Below are positions 11,392 to 23,773 of a DNA stretch of 64,000 nucleotides, in pieces. Both the position numbers and the translations under genes were made by a program. How positions within the stretch are numbered: position 1 is the first letter of the stretch; every line of letters begins with the position of its first letter. The DNA comes from Actinomycetes bacterium (GTDB lineage: Bacteria; Actinomycetota; Actinomycetes; Nanopelagicales; Nanopelagicaceae), in contig BJFY01000003.1 of the NCBI GenBank assembly GCA_014190155.1, positions 84,037 to 148,036 on the forward strand, read 5' to 3'. Under the pieces are notes generated by a model that was given only the letters and a program-made list of their open reading frames with translations, was not told the origin of the DNA and made no database searches.

Positions 11392-11800
11392 GCACAGCTC
11401 CTTTTAACCATTTTACGATTTCTTCAGTTGGTGCACCGGGTGTAAATATTTCTGAAACGCCCATATCCTTTAAAGATTTTATATCAGCATCCGGAATGAT
11501 TCCGCCACCGAATAAAACTATGTCATCAGCTTTTTCACTCTTTAATAATTCAATTATTCTGGCAAATAGTGACATGTGTGCACCAGAGAGAATTGAAAGT
11601 CCAATTGCATCGGCATCTTCTTGAACCGCAGTGCTAACAATTTGTTCAGGGGTTTGATGTAAACCGGTGTAAATAACTTCACAACCAGCATCTCGCAAAG
11701 CGCGTGCCACGACTTTGGCACCGCGATCATGGCCATCTAAACCTGGTTTTGCGACGACCACCCGGATTGGTGAATTCTTAGCGGCGTCGGACACGCTCAT
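11378..11800 (-). CDS. Stand-alone cobalamin-binding domain protein (acyl-CoA mutase small-subunit type)
   Basis: This 140-residue protein is a single B12-binding domain like the C-terminal part of methylmalonyl-CoA mutase. The cobalamin motif D-x-H-x-x-G is present as DGHDRG at about residues 23-28, followed by SILSGAHM and a GGGIIP loop that cradles the nucleotide tail. Such proteins act as the small subunit of split acyl-CoA mutases (methylmalonyl-, ethylmalonyl-, isobutyryl- or related CoA). No catalytic large subunit lies in the window. Its neighbour sucCD acts on succinyl-CoA, the product of methylmalonyl-CoA mutase. It overlaps pcrA by 4 bases (ATGA) and sucC by 14. Confidence 0.85.
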   Translation of the reverse strand: MSVSDAAKNSPIRVVVAKPGLDGHDRGAKVVARALRDAGCEVIYTGLHQTPEQIVSTAVQEDADAIGLSILSGAHMSLFARIIELLKSEKADDIVLFGGGIIPDADIKSLKDMGVSEIFTPGAPTEEIVKWLKGAVHGSI

Positions 11801-14019
11801 AACTTACCTACTGGCGCATAACGGAGCAATAACCGTTTCTCACCATAACCACCAAAATCAATCGTAGCTTCGGCTTTATCGCCCTCGCCTGAGATGGTTA
11901 TCACAGTCCCTAAACCGAATGTGTCATGAGTGACTCGATCGCCCGGATTTAAATCCATTACAACAGATTTCTTACCGGTTGGGCGAGGCGGTGGAGTTGA
12001 TAAGAATTTCTTAGTTCTAGTAGTTGTAAAAGTCTTTTCGGGAGTTTGGTTCCATTTAATAATTGATTCTGGAATTTCATCAATAAAGCGTGATGCTGGG
12101 TTGTAATTCGGCGCACCCCAGGCAGATCGATACTCAGCGCGCGACAAATATAAATGCTGGCGAGCTCTAGTTAAGCCAACGTATGCAAGTCGACGTTCTT
12201 CTTCTAATTCTTTCTTATCACCGAGCGATCTTGAGTGCGGAAAAATTCCTTCTTCCATTCCCGTAAGAAATACGGTCGGGAACTCTAAGCCTTTTGCAGT
12301 ATGAAGAGTCATCAGGGTTACAACGCCACCATGTTCAGCGCCATCGGGTATTTGATCAGAGTCGGAAACCAACGCAACATCTTCGAGAAACCCAGCCAGT
12401 GAAATTACTTCACCTTCATCGACTTCACTCTCTTCATATTCTTCCGCTACAGCTACTAATTCTTCTAAGTTTTCAACTCTTCCTTCATCTTGTGGGTCAC
12501 CACTATTTTTTAGCTCATCTAACATTCCAGATTGTTCTAAAACTGCTGCGGCAATTACGGAAGGTTTTGTATTTACTTCAACCAAAACTTGGAGCGCGGT
12601 GATTAGCGATACGAATGAATTTATCGCAGAAGTGGCTCGTGCCGGCAGATCCGCTTCCGAGATGCGGATCAGCGCGTTCCAAAAAGGTATGCCTTCACCC
12701 TTCATGATTTCATCCGCGCCATTCAGAGCCCGATCGCCAATCCCGCGTTTTGGAGTATTAATGATTCTGCGAAGTGAAACTTCATCGCTTGGGTTTTGCA
12801 GAACTTTCAAATATCCCAATAAATCCTTAACTTCTTTCCGCTCATAAAATCGCACACCACCAACAACTTTATATGGAATGGTGGCTCGCATAAAGACTTC
12901 TTCAAATACTCGAGATTGTGCGTTAGTTCGGTAAAAAATTGCAGTATCACCAGGATTTGAAATTCCTTCGCGTTGTAATCTAAATATTTCATCGCGGACA
13001 AAACCAGCTTCGTCATGCTCATCTTCAGCAATGTAACCAGTAAGAAACGCACCAGTTCCTGCTTCGGACCAAAGATTTTTCTCTTTCCGAGATTCGTTCT
13101 TAGAAATTACCGCATTGGCTGCGGTGAGAATATTTTGCGTCGACCGATAATTTTGTTCTAACAAAATTGTGGTTGCATTCGGATAATCCGCTTCGAATTG
13201 TAAAATGTTTCGAATCGTTGCACCACGAAAACCGTAGATAGATTGATCCGCATCACCCACTACGCAGAGTTCGGCTGGTGGCACTCCTTCTAATTCATTA
13301 CCTACCAATTCACGGATAAGCGCATATTGGGCATGGTTGGTATCTTGGTATTCATCAATGAGGACATGTTTAAATCGATTTCGATATCGGAGTTTTGCAT
13401 CTGGGAACCGGCGGAGCACATCTACGGTGCGTGCAATTAGATCATCGAAATCCATAGAGTTTGCATCTACAAGACGTCTTTGGTAAACCGCATAAACTTC
13501 GGCGACAACTTGTTCAAATGCATTGTTAGTGCCGCTTGCAAAATCCGTTGGTCCGATCAATTCATTTTTTGCATTAGAAATAACCACTTGCACTGCTCGT
13601 GGTGCGTACCGCTTTGGATCTAAATTCATATCCCGTAAAGCTAATGTAATTAACCGCAAACTATCGGACTGGTCATAAATGGTAAATGAGTTGGCGAATC
13701 CAATTCGTGTTGCTTCTTGCCGCAGAATTCGCACGCACGCTGAGTGAAAGGTGGAGACCCACATTGCGCGAGCGCGATCGCCGATAAGTTCGGCTACTCG
13801 TTCTTTCATCTCGCCAGCAGCTTTATTTGTAAATGTAATTGCAAGAATTTCGAATGGCGCTACGTTGCGCGCTGCCATCAAATACGCAATCCGTCTAGTT
13901 AAAACCCGAGTTTTGCCTGATCCTGCACCAGCAATTACCAAGAGCGGGCCACCTTGATGTTTCACAGCTGCTTGCTGCGGCGGATTTAGCCCTTCAAGTA
14001 ATTGCTCAGAACTTGGCAC
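11797..14019 (-). CDS. pcrA: ATP-dependent DNA helicase, UvrD/PcrA family
   Basis: This is an SF1A 3'-5' helicase for repair and replication restart, 740 residues from the chosen GTG. Motifs in order are Q-motif LNPPQQAAV, Walker A GAGSGKT (31-37), [40 protein letters not shown] and [10 protein letters not shown]-terminal PcrA-type tail ([15 protein letters not shown]) is also present. The frame is open 42 codons further to 14145. That extension overlaps the divergent PIG-L gene and lacks family similarity, so I place the start at the GTG at 14019. It heads the 11-gene run down to icd. Confidence 0.93.
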   Translation of the reverse strand: MPSSEQLLEGLNPPQQAAVKHQGGPLLVIAGAGSGKTRVLTRRIAYLMAARNVAPFEILAITFTNKAAGEMKERVAELIGDRARAMWVSTFHSACVRILRQEATRIGFANSFTIYDQSDSLRLITLALRDMNLDPKRYAPRAVQVVISNAKNELIGPTDFASGTNNAFEQVVAEVYAVYQRRLVDANSMDFDDLIARTVDVLRRFPDAKLRYRNRFKHVLIDEYQDTNHAQYALIRELVGNELEGVPPAELCVVGDADQSIYGFRGATIRNILQFEADYPNATTILLEQNYRSTQNILTAANAVISKNESRKEKNLWSEAGTGAFLTGYIAEDEHDEAGFVRDEIFRLQREGISNPGDTAIFYRTNAQSRVFEEVFMRATIPYKVVGGVRFYERKEVKDLLGYLKVLQNPSDEVSLRRIINTPKRGIGDRALNGADEIMKGEGIPFWNALIRISEADLPARATSAINSFVSLITALQVLVEVNTKPSVIAAAVLEQSGMLDELKNSGDPQDEGRVENLEELVAVAEEYEESEVDEGEVISLAGFLEDVALVSDSDQIPDGAEHGGVVTLMTLHTAKGLEFPTVFLTGMEEGIFPHSRSLGDKKELEEERRLAYVGLTRARQHLYLSRAEYRSAWGAPNYNPASRFIDEIPESIIKWNQTPEKTFTTTRTKKFLSTPPPRPTGKKSVVMDLNPGDRVTHDTFGLGTVITISGEGDKAEATIDFGGYGEKRLLLRYAPVGKL

Positions 14020-14082
14020 AAACGGGAGTCTAGCGGCGGGCGCTGATATGACTCTGCTCCATTCCTCTGAGAGGATTCGCAA

Positions 14083-14814
14083 ATGATTATTGCAACTCCG
14101 CTGCCAGATAATGAAATCCAGAAAATCCTGGTAGTCACTGCACATCCAGACGATTGTGATTTTGGTGCTGGTGGCACCATTGCAAAATGGGTCGAAGCTG
14201 GCATAGAAGTTTCATATTGCATCTGCACTAATGGCGATCAAGGTGGCGAAGAGTCTGATGTTCCGTTAGAAGAGATGCCACTGGTTAGACAACAAGAGCA
14301 ACGAAATGCTGGTGCAGCATTGGGCGTTACCGATATAACTTTCTTGAATTACCGTGATGGTTGGTTAGAGTCAACAATTCAATTACGGCGCGATATTGTG
14401 AAAGCAATCCGAATTGCAAAGCCAGATCGTATGGTTATTCAATCGCCAGAACGAAATTGGGAAAGAATTGGTGCATCACACCCTGATCATTTAGCTGCAG
14501 GAGAAGCTGCCATTCAAGCGGTCTATCCTGATGCGCGCAATCCATTTGCATTTCCAGAGTTAAAAGCTGAAGGTTTTGAACCTTGGCGCGTCAAGGAAGT
14601 TTGGGTAATGGCTTCACCAAATCCAGATTACTTTATTGATGTTACTGAAACTTTTCCAAAGAAGATTGCAGCTTTAAAAGCCCATATTAGTCAAACTGCA
14701 CATAATGCCGAGTTAGAACCAATGGTTCGTTCTTGGGGAGAGCGGAATGCCCAGGCAAATGGTTTACCTGAAGGACGAATAGCTGAAGTATTTAAGATTG
14801 TTAATACTAATTAA
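14083..14814 (+). CDS. PIG-L family deacetylase
   Basis: This 243-residue zinc-dependent de-N-acetylase belongs to the LmbE/MshB superfamily. The zinc motif AHPDD is at about 20-24, in VVTAHPDDCDFGAGG. The second metal-ligand stretch is ASHPDHLAAGEA near 131-142. Members deacetylate GlcNAc-linked substrates, such as MshB and Mca in mycothiol metabolism. The substrate here cannot be told, and mycothiol is only one option. The start is supported by GAGAGG 8 bases upstream. It is divergent from pcrA, and its stop codon overlaps that of the convergent cyclophilin gene. Confidence 0.87.
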   Translation: MIIATPLPDNEIQKILVVTAHPDDCDFGAGGTIAKWVEAGIEVSYCICTNGDQGGEESDVPLEEMPLVRQQEQRNAGAALGVTDITFLNYRDGWLESTIQLRRDIVKAIRIAKPDRMVIQSPERNWERIGASHPDHLAAGEAAIQAVYPDARNPFAFPELKAEGFEPWRVKEVWVMASPNPDYFIDVTETFPKKIAALKAHISQTAHNAELEPMVRSWGERNAQANGLPEGRIAEVFKIVNTN

Positions 14815-15467
14815 TTAATAATTACACTTTCAATTGCAATCTTAATTGCGGGAGTTCCAACAGAACCGCCGCCTTTAACACCACCCATTCCAATAGCTTT
14901 AACAATATTTAATCCAGAAGTAATTTTTCCCCAGATCGTGTAATCAGGATCAAATTGGGTATCTTGGTAAACCAGAAAGAATTGGCTGCCATTTGTATTT
15001 GGCCCGGAATTAGCCATCGCAACTGTTCCAGCTGGGTAATTTGCTGGACCATCAACTGGCAAGTTTTCATCTGCATACGGTTGCCAAGCTGGCCCGCCAA
15101 AACCTGAAACAGTTGGGTCGCCACATTGCAAGAAATATGCACCATCATTCATCATGCGATGGCAGAGCGTGTGATTATAAAAACCGCCTTTTGCTAAAGC
15201 AGTAATCGCAGTAACTGTTAATGGCGCTAAATTATTTAGCGGTTCCACCACGATATTTCCGCAATTAGTTACAAAAGTAATTGATTTAATAGGCTTCTTT
15301 AACAACATTTTAGGTGGCGAAACTTTTGGTGCAGCATGGGCTACTGCTTTTGTGCTTTTGCATTTGCGTTCAGTTTCTAAAATTTTTTCAACTTTACTTC
15401 CGGCAAACGAAGGCAGTGGTGTTAAAAGAAATGCAGCAATCACAGTTGCGGTAACTACTCGTTTCAT
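14811..15467 (-). CDS. Secreted cyclophilin-type peptidyl-prolyl isomerase
   Basis: This is a 218-residue protein. A signal peptide (MKRVVTATVIAAFLLTPLPS, cleavage likely after SFA) is followed by a linker rich in Lys and Pro, then a cyclophilin domain from about residue 65. The catalytic block CHRMMNDG, then FLQCGDP, and GTVAMANSGPNTNGSQFFL are clear. The usual FHRV is CHRM here. It probably assists folding outside the membrane. I start at the ATG at 15467, two bases after the guaA stop with GGGAG just upstream, rather than four codons earlier. It is the last gene of the gua operon. Confidence 0.9.
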   Translation of the reverse strand: MKRVVTATVIAAFLLTPLPSFAGSKVEKILETERKCKSTKAVAHAAPKVSPPKMLLKKPIKSITFVTNCGNIVVEPLNNLAPLTVTAITALAKGGFYNHTLCHRMMNDGAYFLQCGDPTVSGFGGPAWQPYADENLPVDGPANYPAGTVAMANSGPNTNGSQFFLVYQDTQFDPDYTIWGKITSGLNIVKAIGMGGVKGGGSVGTPAIKIAIESVIIN

Positions 15468-15469
15468 TC

Positions 15470-17020
15470 TCACTCCCACTCAATCGTGCCAGGTGGTTTA
15501 CTAGTTATATCCAGCACCACTCGGTTGACATCTTTTACTTCATTTGTAATTCTGGTTGAGATTTTTGCCAATACTTCGTAGGGAAGTCGTGACCAATCTG
15601 CTGTCATTGCATCTTCACTTGAAACTGGACGAAGCACGATTGGGTGGCCGTAAGTTCTGCCATCTCCTTGGACACCGACGCTTCGAACCTCTGCAAGCAA
15701 TACAACTGGACATTGCCAAATCTCGCGATCCAGACCAGCTAAGTGTAATTCCTCGCGCACGATGAAATCCGCATCGCGCAATATTCCTAGTGAATTCTCA
15801 GTAACTTCACCAATAATCCGAATTCCTAAACCAGGTCCTGGGAAAGGTTGGCGCCAAACAATCGCTTCTGGCACCCCTAGTTCTAATCCAACTTCTCGAA
15901 CTTCATCTTTAAAGAGCGCGCGTAGCGGTTCGATTAACGTAAATTGCAAATCATCGGGGAGGCCACCAACATTGTGATGTGACTTAATGTTTGCGGTTCC
16001 AGTGCCACCACCAGATTCAACTACATCCGGATAAAGCGTTCCTTGGACTAAAAAATCCACGCTTTCTGATACCGATATTTCGCGAGCTGCACCTTCAAAA
16101 ACTCTAATGAATTCCCGGCCAATAATTTTTCGTTTATTTTCTGGGTCTGTTACACCTTTTAGCGCCGCCATAAATTGCGCTTTTGCATCTACAACTTTAA
16201 GTTTTACACCGGTTGCTGCAACAAAGTCTTTTTCAACCTGTTCTGCTTCACCTTTACGAAGAAGGCCGTGATCAACAAATACGCAAGTTAATTGTGAACC
16301 AATTGCTTTTTGAACTATCGCAGCCGCGACCGCGGAATCAACACCGCCAGATAAACCACAAATTGCGTGCTTATCTCCAACCATTGCTCTTACTTTTGAA
16401 ACTTCACTTTCAGCAATATTTTCCGAAGTCCATGATGGTTCACACCCAACAATATTAATCAACCAGTTTTGCAATATTGCTTGGCCGTTTTCGGAATGAA
16501 GAACTTCTGGATGGAATTGCACTCCTGATAACAACCCAGTTTCGTTTTCAAAAGCTGCAATTGGAGTTTTTGCAGTTGCGCCGATTCCACGAAATCTGGC
16601 AGGGGCGGCCACAACGCTATCTCCGTGGCTCATCCAAACGTTAAATGAATTAGGTAGCCCAGCAAGAAGTTTAGAATCATTTTTTGCATTAAAATTTGTT
16701 CGGCCATATTCCGAATTGCCAGTCTTATCTACACCGCCACCGAGCGCTTGCGCCATTGCTTGAAATCCATAACAGATTCCGAAAATTGGAATTCCAGCTT
16801 CAAATAGAGATTTATCAATCGTAGGCGCGCCAGCTGCATATACAGATGAAGGGCCACCAGAAAGGATTATTGCTTTGGGTTTTCGGGAAACTATCTCTGC
16901 AACTGCAGTATGCGATGGAATAATTTCGCTATAAACTTTTGCTTGTCTAACTCTGCGCGCAATTAATTGGGCGTATTGCGCACCAAAATCAATAACTAAT
17001 ACGAGTTCGCGTTCAGCCAC
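15470..17020 (-). CDS. guaA: GMP synthase (glutamine-hydrolysing)
   Basis: This 516-residue enzyme aminates XMP to GMP. The class I glutamine amidotransferase domain has the nucleophile in GICYGFQ and His/Glu in GVQFHPEV. The ATP-pyrophosphatase P-loop SGGVDS is near 225, and the C-terminal dimerisation domain ends KPPGTIEWE. It overlaps guaB3 by 8 bases, so the last steps of GMP formation are made from one transcript. Confidence 0.97.
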   Translation of the reverse strand: MAERELVLVIDFGAQYAQLIARRVRQAKVYSEIIPSHTAVAEIVSRKPKAIILSGGPSSVYAAGAPTIDKSLFEAGIPIFGICYGFQAMAQALGGGVDKTGNSEYGRTNFNAKNDSKLLAGLPNSFNVWMSHGDSVVAAPARFRGIGATAKTPIAAFENETGLLSGVQFHPEVLHSENGQAILQNWLINIVGCEPSWTSENIAESEVSKVRAMVGDKHAICGLSGGVDSAVAAAIVQKAIGSQLTCVFVDHGLLRKGEAEQVEKDFVAATGVKLKVVDAKAQFMAALKGVTDPENKRKIIGREFIRVFEGAAREISVSESVDFLVQGTLYPDVVESGGGTGTANIKSHHNVGGLPDDLQFTLIEPLRALFKDEVREVGLELGVPEAIVWRQPFPGPGLGIRIIGEVTENSLGILRDADFIVREELHLAGLDREIWQCPVVLLAEVRSVGVQGDGRTYGHPIVLRPVSSEDAMTADWSRLPYEVLAKISTRITNEVKDVNRVVLDITSKPPGTIEWE

Positions 17021-18125
17021 GATTTAAAACGACTTCTACCCGCTGGAATTCCTTGATATCGGAGTAGCCACATGTGGCCATACCGCGACGTAACGCTCCG
17101 AATAAATTCATAGAACCATCAGCGCTATGCGAAGGTCCAAGCAGAATTTCAATAAGTTTTCCTTCGGTACCAACATGTACTCGAGTTCCTCTAGGCAATT
17201 CATGATGAGTTGCTTCCGAACCCCAATGCCAACCGCGCCCCGGAGCTTCTTCCGCTTTTGCAAGGGGTGATCCCATCATTACGGCATCGGCACCACATGC
17301 AATTGCTTTTGCAATGTCACCACTTTTGCCTACGGAACCATCTGCAATTACATGCACATAGCGACCGCCAGATTCATCTAAATATTCGCGACGAGCGCTA
17401 GCAACTTCCGCAACAGCAGAAGCCATCGGTACTGAAATTCCAAGTACTTGGCGCGTAGTGTGTGCAGCGCCACCACCAAAACCAACTAATACACCAGCTG
17501 CACCTGCGCGCATTAAATGCATGGCACCGGATGCGGTTGCGCAACCACCAACAATTACTGGAACATCAAGCTCGTAAATAAATTTCTTTAAATTTAACGG
17601 TTCAGTTTTTTCAGAGACATGTTCTGCGCTAACTGTGGTTCCGCGAATTACGAAAATATCTACCCCTGCATCCACAACTGCTTTATGAAATTCTGCAGTT
17701 CGAGCTGGTGAAAGTGCAGCTGCCACAGTTACACCTGCCGCGCGAATTTCTGCGATTCGCGCTTTGATCAACTCTGGCCGAATTGGGGCTTGGTAAATTT
17801 CTTGCATTCTTCGAGTTGCTTGATCGTTAGGAAGTGATGAAATTTCACCTAACGGAATAATTGGATTTTCATAACGAGTCCAAAGTCCTTCTAAGTTAAG
17901 AACGCCAATCCCACCCAATTTTCCAATCGCAATTGCGGTTTCTGGCGAAACTACAGAATCCATGGGAGCTGCCAACATCGGAAGCGCTAATTTATAAGCA
18001 TCAATTTGCCAAGAAATTGAAACCTCATCAGGTTCGCGAGTTCGACGCGATGGCACAATTGAGATGTCATCAAAAGAATATGCAGTTCTAGCGCGCTTTC
18101 CTGGGGCAATTTCAATGTCGGCCAT
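17013..18125 (-). CDS. guaB3: GuaB3 family IMP dehydrogenase-related protein
   Basis: This 370-residue TIM-barrel protein belongs to the IMPDH/GMP reductase superfamily, GuaB3 subfamily. It is typical of actinobacteria and cyanobacteria and sits next to the true guaB. The N-terminus has [15 protein letters not shown]. The phosphate-binding region has [15 protein letters not shown], where true IMPDH carries the catalytic Cys loop; the Cys is absent here, as in the subfamily. Some GuaB3 proteins have GMP reductase activity; which activity this one has is open. It overlaps guaA. Confidence 0.88.
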   Translation of the reverse strand: MADIEIAPGKRARTAYSFDDISIVPSRRTREPDEVSISWQIDAYKLALPMLAAPMDSVVSPETAIAIGKLGGIGVLNLEGLWTRYENPIIPLGEISSLPNDQATRRMQEIYQAPIRPELIKARIAEIRAAGVTVAAALSPARTAEFHKAVVDAGVDIFVIRGTTVSAEHVSEKTEPLNLKKFIYELDVPVIVGGCATASGAMHLMRAGAAGVLVGFGGGAAHTTRQVLGISVPMASAVAEVASARREYLDESGGRYVHVIADGSVGKSGDIAKAIACGADAVMMGSPLAKAEEAPGRGWHWGSEATHHELPRGTRVHVGTEGKLIEILLGPSHSADGSMNLFGALRRGMATCGYSDIKEFQRVEVVLNRG

Positions 18126-18139
18126 AGTTAACTCCCCTG

Positions 18140-19273
<1,134 letters not shown>

Positions 19274-19285
19274 CTATCGGTGGTT

Positions 19286-20188
19286 TTAAGCGCCGATTGC
19301 CCGCGTAATTTCCATGCAAGCTTGATCTAAATCGGTTACAAATATAGCAACCTTACAATTTTCAACTTTCCAGCCGGGTCCGCCAAGAAGAATTCGAGGT
19401 GCCGGGCGAATTTTAGGAAGCGCAGAAACTATTTCATGGTCACCGTTTTTTGCCAATGTCGCCCATAAGAAAACTGCAGGGGGTGCAGATCGCTGCACCA
19501 CCGCAGTTAGTGCAGATATTGGGGTGCGTGCACCAAGAAAATTAACTTCAATACTTCGTTCGGCTAACGCGGCAGCTAACGCATGTAGTGGCAATGTATG
19601 TAACTCCTCACCAGCGCAAGCTAAAAGCACTGGTCGCGTATTTATCGGCTTTGAAATTTTAACCTTGCTATCGCGCAAGATATCTTGCAAGACTTCGCTG
19701 AGCATATGCTCGACTTCAATATCGTCTTTGCCAATTTCCCAATTTTTTCCGATTTGAACTAATACCGGGGTAATCAATTCGCGCCAAGTTGTGGTGACGC
19801 CATGTTTTTTAATTTGCTTAGAAAGCACCTCTTTTACCAGCGCACAATCGAGCGCGGTTGCAGCGCGAACTAGGGTTTCAATTAGCGCTGCAGGGTTAGC
19901 AATTTCTTTTGCATAATTAGGTTTAACTAATTTTGCCGAGCGCTGATTCACTTTTAGCGCTAACGCTTTTACTGCAGCTTCAGCTGGCGCAACCCCAGTA
20001 GTAATTAGTTTGCGCATCAAAATCAGGCGAGCAAGATCTAACTCAGCATAACGGCGGTGAGTACCGTTGCTGTGGCGGTTCGGGCCTAGCCCATAGCGAC
20101 GATCCCAGGTCCGCAAAGTTGCGGGCGCAACCCCGATCTGACGAGCCACGGCGGCGACCGTGTAATACTCCGCTTTATCGGTCGCCAT
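19286..20188 (-). CDS. MerR-type regulator with cobalamin-binding domain (CarH/LitR-like)
   Basis: This is a 300-residue predicted light- or B12-responsive repressor. The N-terminal MerR helix-turn-helix (8-60) contains YTVAAVARQIGVAPATLRTW and RRYGLGPNRHSNGTHRRY. A helical B12-cap domain (about 95-175) carries the CarH signature W-x9-EH (W150, E160, H161). A Rossmann B12-binding domain (about 185-298) has E-x-H (E195, H197) at the lower-ligand site, but proline in place of the usual glycine. In CarH, adenosylcobalamin makes a DNA-binding tetramer that light breaks. The residue after W150 is Glu, where Thermus CarH has His. I start at the ATG at 20188; a GTG at 20233 is possible. It is divergent from whiB and 21 bases ahead of guaB. 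Confidence 0.85.
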   Translation of the reverse strand: MATDKAEYYTVAAVARQIGVAPATLRTWDRRYGLGPNRHSNGTHRRYAELDLARLILMRKLITTGVAPAEAAVKALALKVNQRSAKLVKPNYAKEIANPAALIETLVRAATALDCALVKEVLSKQIKKHGVTTTWRELITPVLVQIGKNWEIGKDDIEVEHMLSEVLQDILRDSKVKISKPINTRPVLLACAGEELHTLPLHALAAALAERSIEVNFLGARTPISALTAVVQRSAPPAVFLWATLAKNGDHEIVSALPKIRPAPRILLGGPGWKVENCKVAIFVTDLDQACMEITRAIGA

Positions 20189-20233
20189 CTGCCAATACTC
20201 TCGCTTTGAGAGCAATCTCACCACTTGAAACAC

Positions 20234-20255
20234 GTCAAAAGTAGGTCAAAGACTT
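20234..20255. promoter_or_regulatory. Candidate operator: two 11-bp-phased GTCAAA repeats
   Basis: GTCAAA occurs at 20234 and again at 20245, exactly 11 bases apart. The second repeat unit runs into the -35 element of the whiB promoter. CarH-type regulators bind sets of 11-bp direct repeats, and the CarH-like gene starts just to the left. This is an inference from spacing and location only. Confidence 0.4.
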
Positions 20256-20282
20256 GAACAACCTGTGGCGCGGTTGTACATT
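20254..20282 (+). promoter_or_regulatory. whiB promoter, leaderless
   Basis: A -35 TTGAAC (20254-20259) and a -10 TACATT (20277-20282) are separated by 17 bases. The ATG at 20290 lies 7 bases after the -10, where transcription should begin, and no Shine-Dalgarno precedes it. The message is therefore predicted to start at or within a base or two of the start codon. Confidence 0.7.
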
Positions 20283-20289
20283 CTTACTT

Positions 20290-20592
20290 ATGTCTGAACT
20301 ATCTCGCTTACCGAAACCGGTTGCCGACTCTTGGGAGTGGCAGTATCAAGGCGCCTGTCGAGATCTGCCGGCCGAGATGTTCTTCCATCCAGATGGCGAA
20401 CGCGGTCCCCGGCGCAAAGCGCGCGAAAATGCGGCGAAAGCAGTCTGTGCCAACTGTCCAGTAATCGCAGCTTGTCGTGCACATGCACTCGCTGTACAAG
20501 AGCCTTATGGCATTTGGGGTGGGCTAACCGAAGATGAGCGGCTGGATATTATAGAACGCACTCCGGATCGAAAAATCTTCACAGCATCGTAA
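20290..20592 (+). CDS. WhiB-family iron-sulfur regulator (WhiB3/WhiD-like)
   Basis: This 100-residue actinobacterial Fe-S protein has the four cluster cysteines C23, C53, C56 and C62 (C-x29-C-x2-C-x5-C). It also has the turn GIWGGLTEDER (74-84) that contacts the housekeeping sigma factor. WEWQYQG before the first Cys, then MFFHPDGERG and EPYGIWGG, resemble M. tuberculosis WhiB3 and Streptomyces WhiD. The position next to groEL1-groES-tsaD-rimI also matches whiB3 (Rv3416). I use the ATG at 20290, as the leaderless promoter sits inside the longer frame. Related proteins respond to redox state or nitric oxide. Confidence 0.92.
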   Translation: MSELSRLPKPVADSWEWQYQGACRDLPAEMFFHPDGERGPRRKARENAAKAVCANCPVIAACRAHALAVQEPYGIWGGLTEDERLDIIERTPDRKIFTAS

Positions 20593-20604
20593 AAAGTTTC
20601 AAAT

Positions 20605-20639
20605 AAAAAAACCCGAGTGGATATCCACTCGGGTTTTTT
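20605..20639. terminator. Bidirectional terminator between whiB and groL
   Basis: A perfect 22-base palindrome (20612-20633; half-site CCCGAGTGGAT) is flanked by A7 on the left and T6 on the right. It can end both the rightward whiB transcript and the leftward groL transcript. Confidence 0.92.
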
Positions 20640-20658
20640 AACGCCTCAATTATTACAA

Positions 20659-22595
<1,937 letters not shown>

Positions 22596-22665
22596 CGATG
22601 TACTCCTTTTATCTCTTTTCTAGGTTTGCCTAGAGAAATTTATGCTCGGCCCGAATTCCTGCCCT

Positions 22666-22692
22666 TTAGCAGTGTGGACCTGAGAGTGCTAA
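22666..22692. promoter_or_regulatory. CIRCE-like HrcA operator upstream of groES
   Basis: TTAGCAGTG (22666-22674), nine bases, then GAGTGCTAA (22684-22692). The right half is a perfect CIRCE half-site; the left half differs at two positions (CIRCE is TTAGCACTC-N9-GAGTGCTAA). It lies just downstream of the groES -10, covering the predicted transcript start, the usual place for HrcA repression that heat relieves. Confidence 0.88.
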
Positions 22693-22697
22693 CGCCA

Positions 22698-22726
22698 AAT
22701 CTATGATGCTTATTCCGTTGGGTCAA
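22698..22726 (-). promoter_or_regulatory. groES-groL promoter
   Basis: Read on the minus strand, -35 TTGACC (22726-22721) and -10 TAGATT (22703-22698) are separated by 17 bases. The CIRCE-like operator follows immediately. The promoter lies between the tsaD stop (22736) and groES, so the chaperonin unit is transcribed independently of the tsa cluster. Confidence 0.85.
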
Positions 22727-22735
22727 TTTGAGGAT

Positions 22736-23773
22736 TTACGCCCAGATCGCACGGCTTACTGGAACCGCAGACTCTGCGGCGACCCCGATCTCCGATGGTT
22801 TACGCCCAGAACTCATCGCTAGCGAGCCTAAAGCGGCCACCATGGCGCCGTTATCGGTACAGAGAGCCGGCGGCGGGGTCCTAAGTTCGATCCCATTGGC
22901 GGCGCATCGTTCGCCCGCTAACTCGCGGAGCCTGGAATTAGCCGCTACCCCGCCCGCAATTACCAGAGATTCGATCCCGGTCTCTTTGCATGCCCGAATC
23001 GCTTTCATAGTTAAGACATCAACAACTGCTTCTTGGAACGAGGCTGAAATATCCCCGCGCTTTGCAGTTGGTGTAGCTGCAATATATCTAGCTACCGCAG
23101 TTTTTAAACCAGAGAAAGAAAAATCAAATGGATGGGTCAACATTTCCGGCGCTTGCGTTAAACCGCGTGGGAACAAAATCGCTTTTCGATCACCAGCTTT
23201 TGCATCTTCATCAATTAGTGGGCCACCTGGAAAACCTAAACCAAGCACCCGCGCAATTTTATCGAACGCTTCACCGGCTGCATCATCCATGGTTTGACCA
23301 AGTGCAGTTATATCGCCAGTAATATCGGAAACTTTTAATAACGAAGAATGGCCACCGCTAACTAGTAACGCAATAGTTGGCTGTAATGGTTTGGAATGTG
23401 TTAATACATCGACTGCAACATGTGATGCTAAGTGATTCACACCAAATAGCGGTTTATCTAAAGCAAGCGCTATCGCTGATGCAGCCGATACGCCGACAAG
23501 GAGCGCGCCAATTAAACCCGGACCTGCCGTTACCGCAATCCCATCAATATCAGTTAACACAATCCCGCTATCTTTTATCGCTTGCGCAATTGCGGGTTGG
23601 ATCGCTTCTAAATGTGCACGAGATGCAACTTCTGGAACTACGCCACCAAACCGGGCATGCTCTTCCACGCTAGAAGAAATTACATTTGCTAATAGCGTTC
23701 GACCGCACACAATTCCGACCGCGGTCTCATCACAAGAAGTTTCAATTCCTAATATCAGCGGCTCACTTTTCAT
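22736..23773 (-). CDS. tsaD: tRNA threonylcarbamoyladenosine transferase TsaD
   Basis: This 345-residue ASKHA-fold protein transfers threonylcarbamoyl-AMP to A37 of ANN-decoding tRNAs. It begins with [14 protein letters not shown]. The metal-binding histidines are in [10 protein letters not shown] near 113-122. SGGHSSL and [10 protein letters not shown] complete the nucleotide site. It works with TsaB and TsaE, encoded just upstream. It overlaps rimI by 11 bases. Confidence 0.96.
   Translation of the reverse strand: MKSEPLILGIETSCDETAVGIVCGRTLLANVISSSVEEHARFGGVVPEVASRAHLEAIQPAIAQAIKDSGIVLTDIDGIAVTAGPGLIGALLVGVSAASAIALALDKPLFGVNHLASHVAVDVLTHSKPLQPTIALLVSGGHSSLLKVSDITGDITALGQTMDDAAGEAFDKIARVLGLGFPGGPLIDEDAKAGDRKAILFPRGLTQAPEMLTHPFDFSFSGLKTAVARYIAATPTAKRGDISASFQEAVVDVLTMKAIRACKETGIESLVIAGGVAANSRLRELAGERCAANGIELRTPPPALCTDNGAMVAALGSLAMSSGRKPSEIGVAAESAVPVSRAIWA

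Noticed and set aside
11797..14145. A 782-residue PcrA with a 42-residue N-terminal extension
   Set aside because: The extension lies in the divergent promoter region and over the start of the PIG-L gene, and it has no helicase similarity; the GTG at 14019 gives the normal N-terminus.
14800..14820. A terminator between the convergent PIG-L and cyclophilin genes
   Set aside because: The two stop codons overlap and the short A/T-rich sequence (AATTAATTAAT) forms no stable hairpin.
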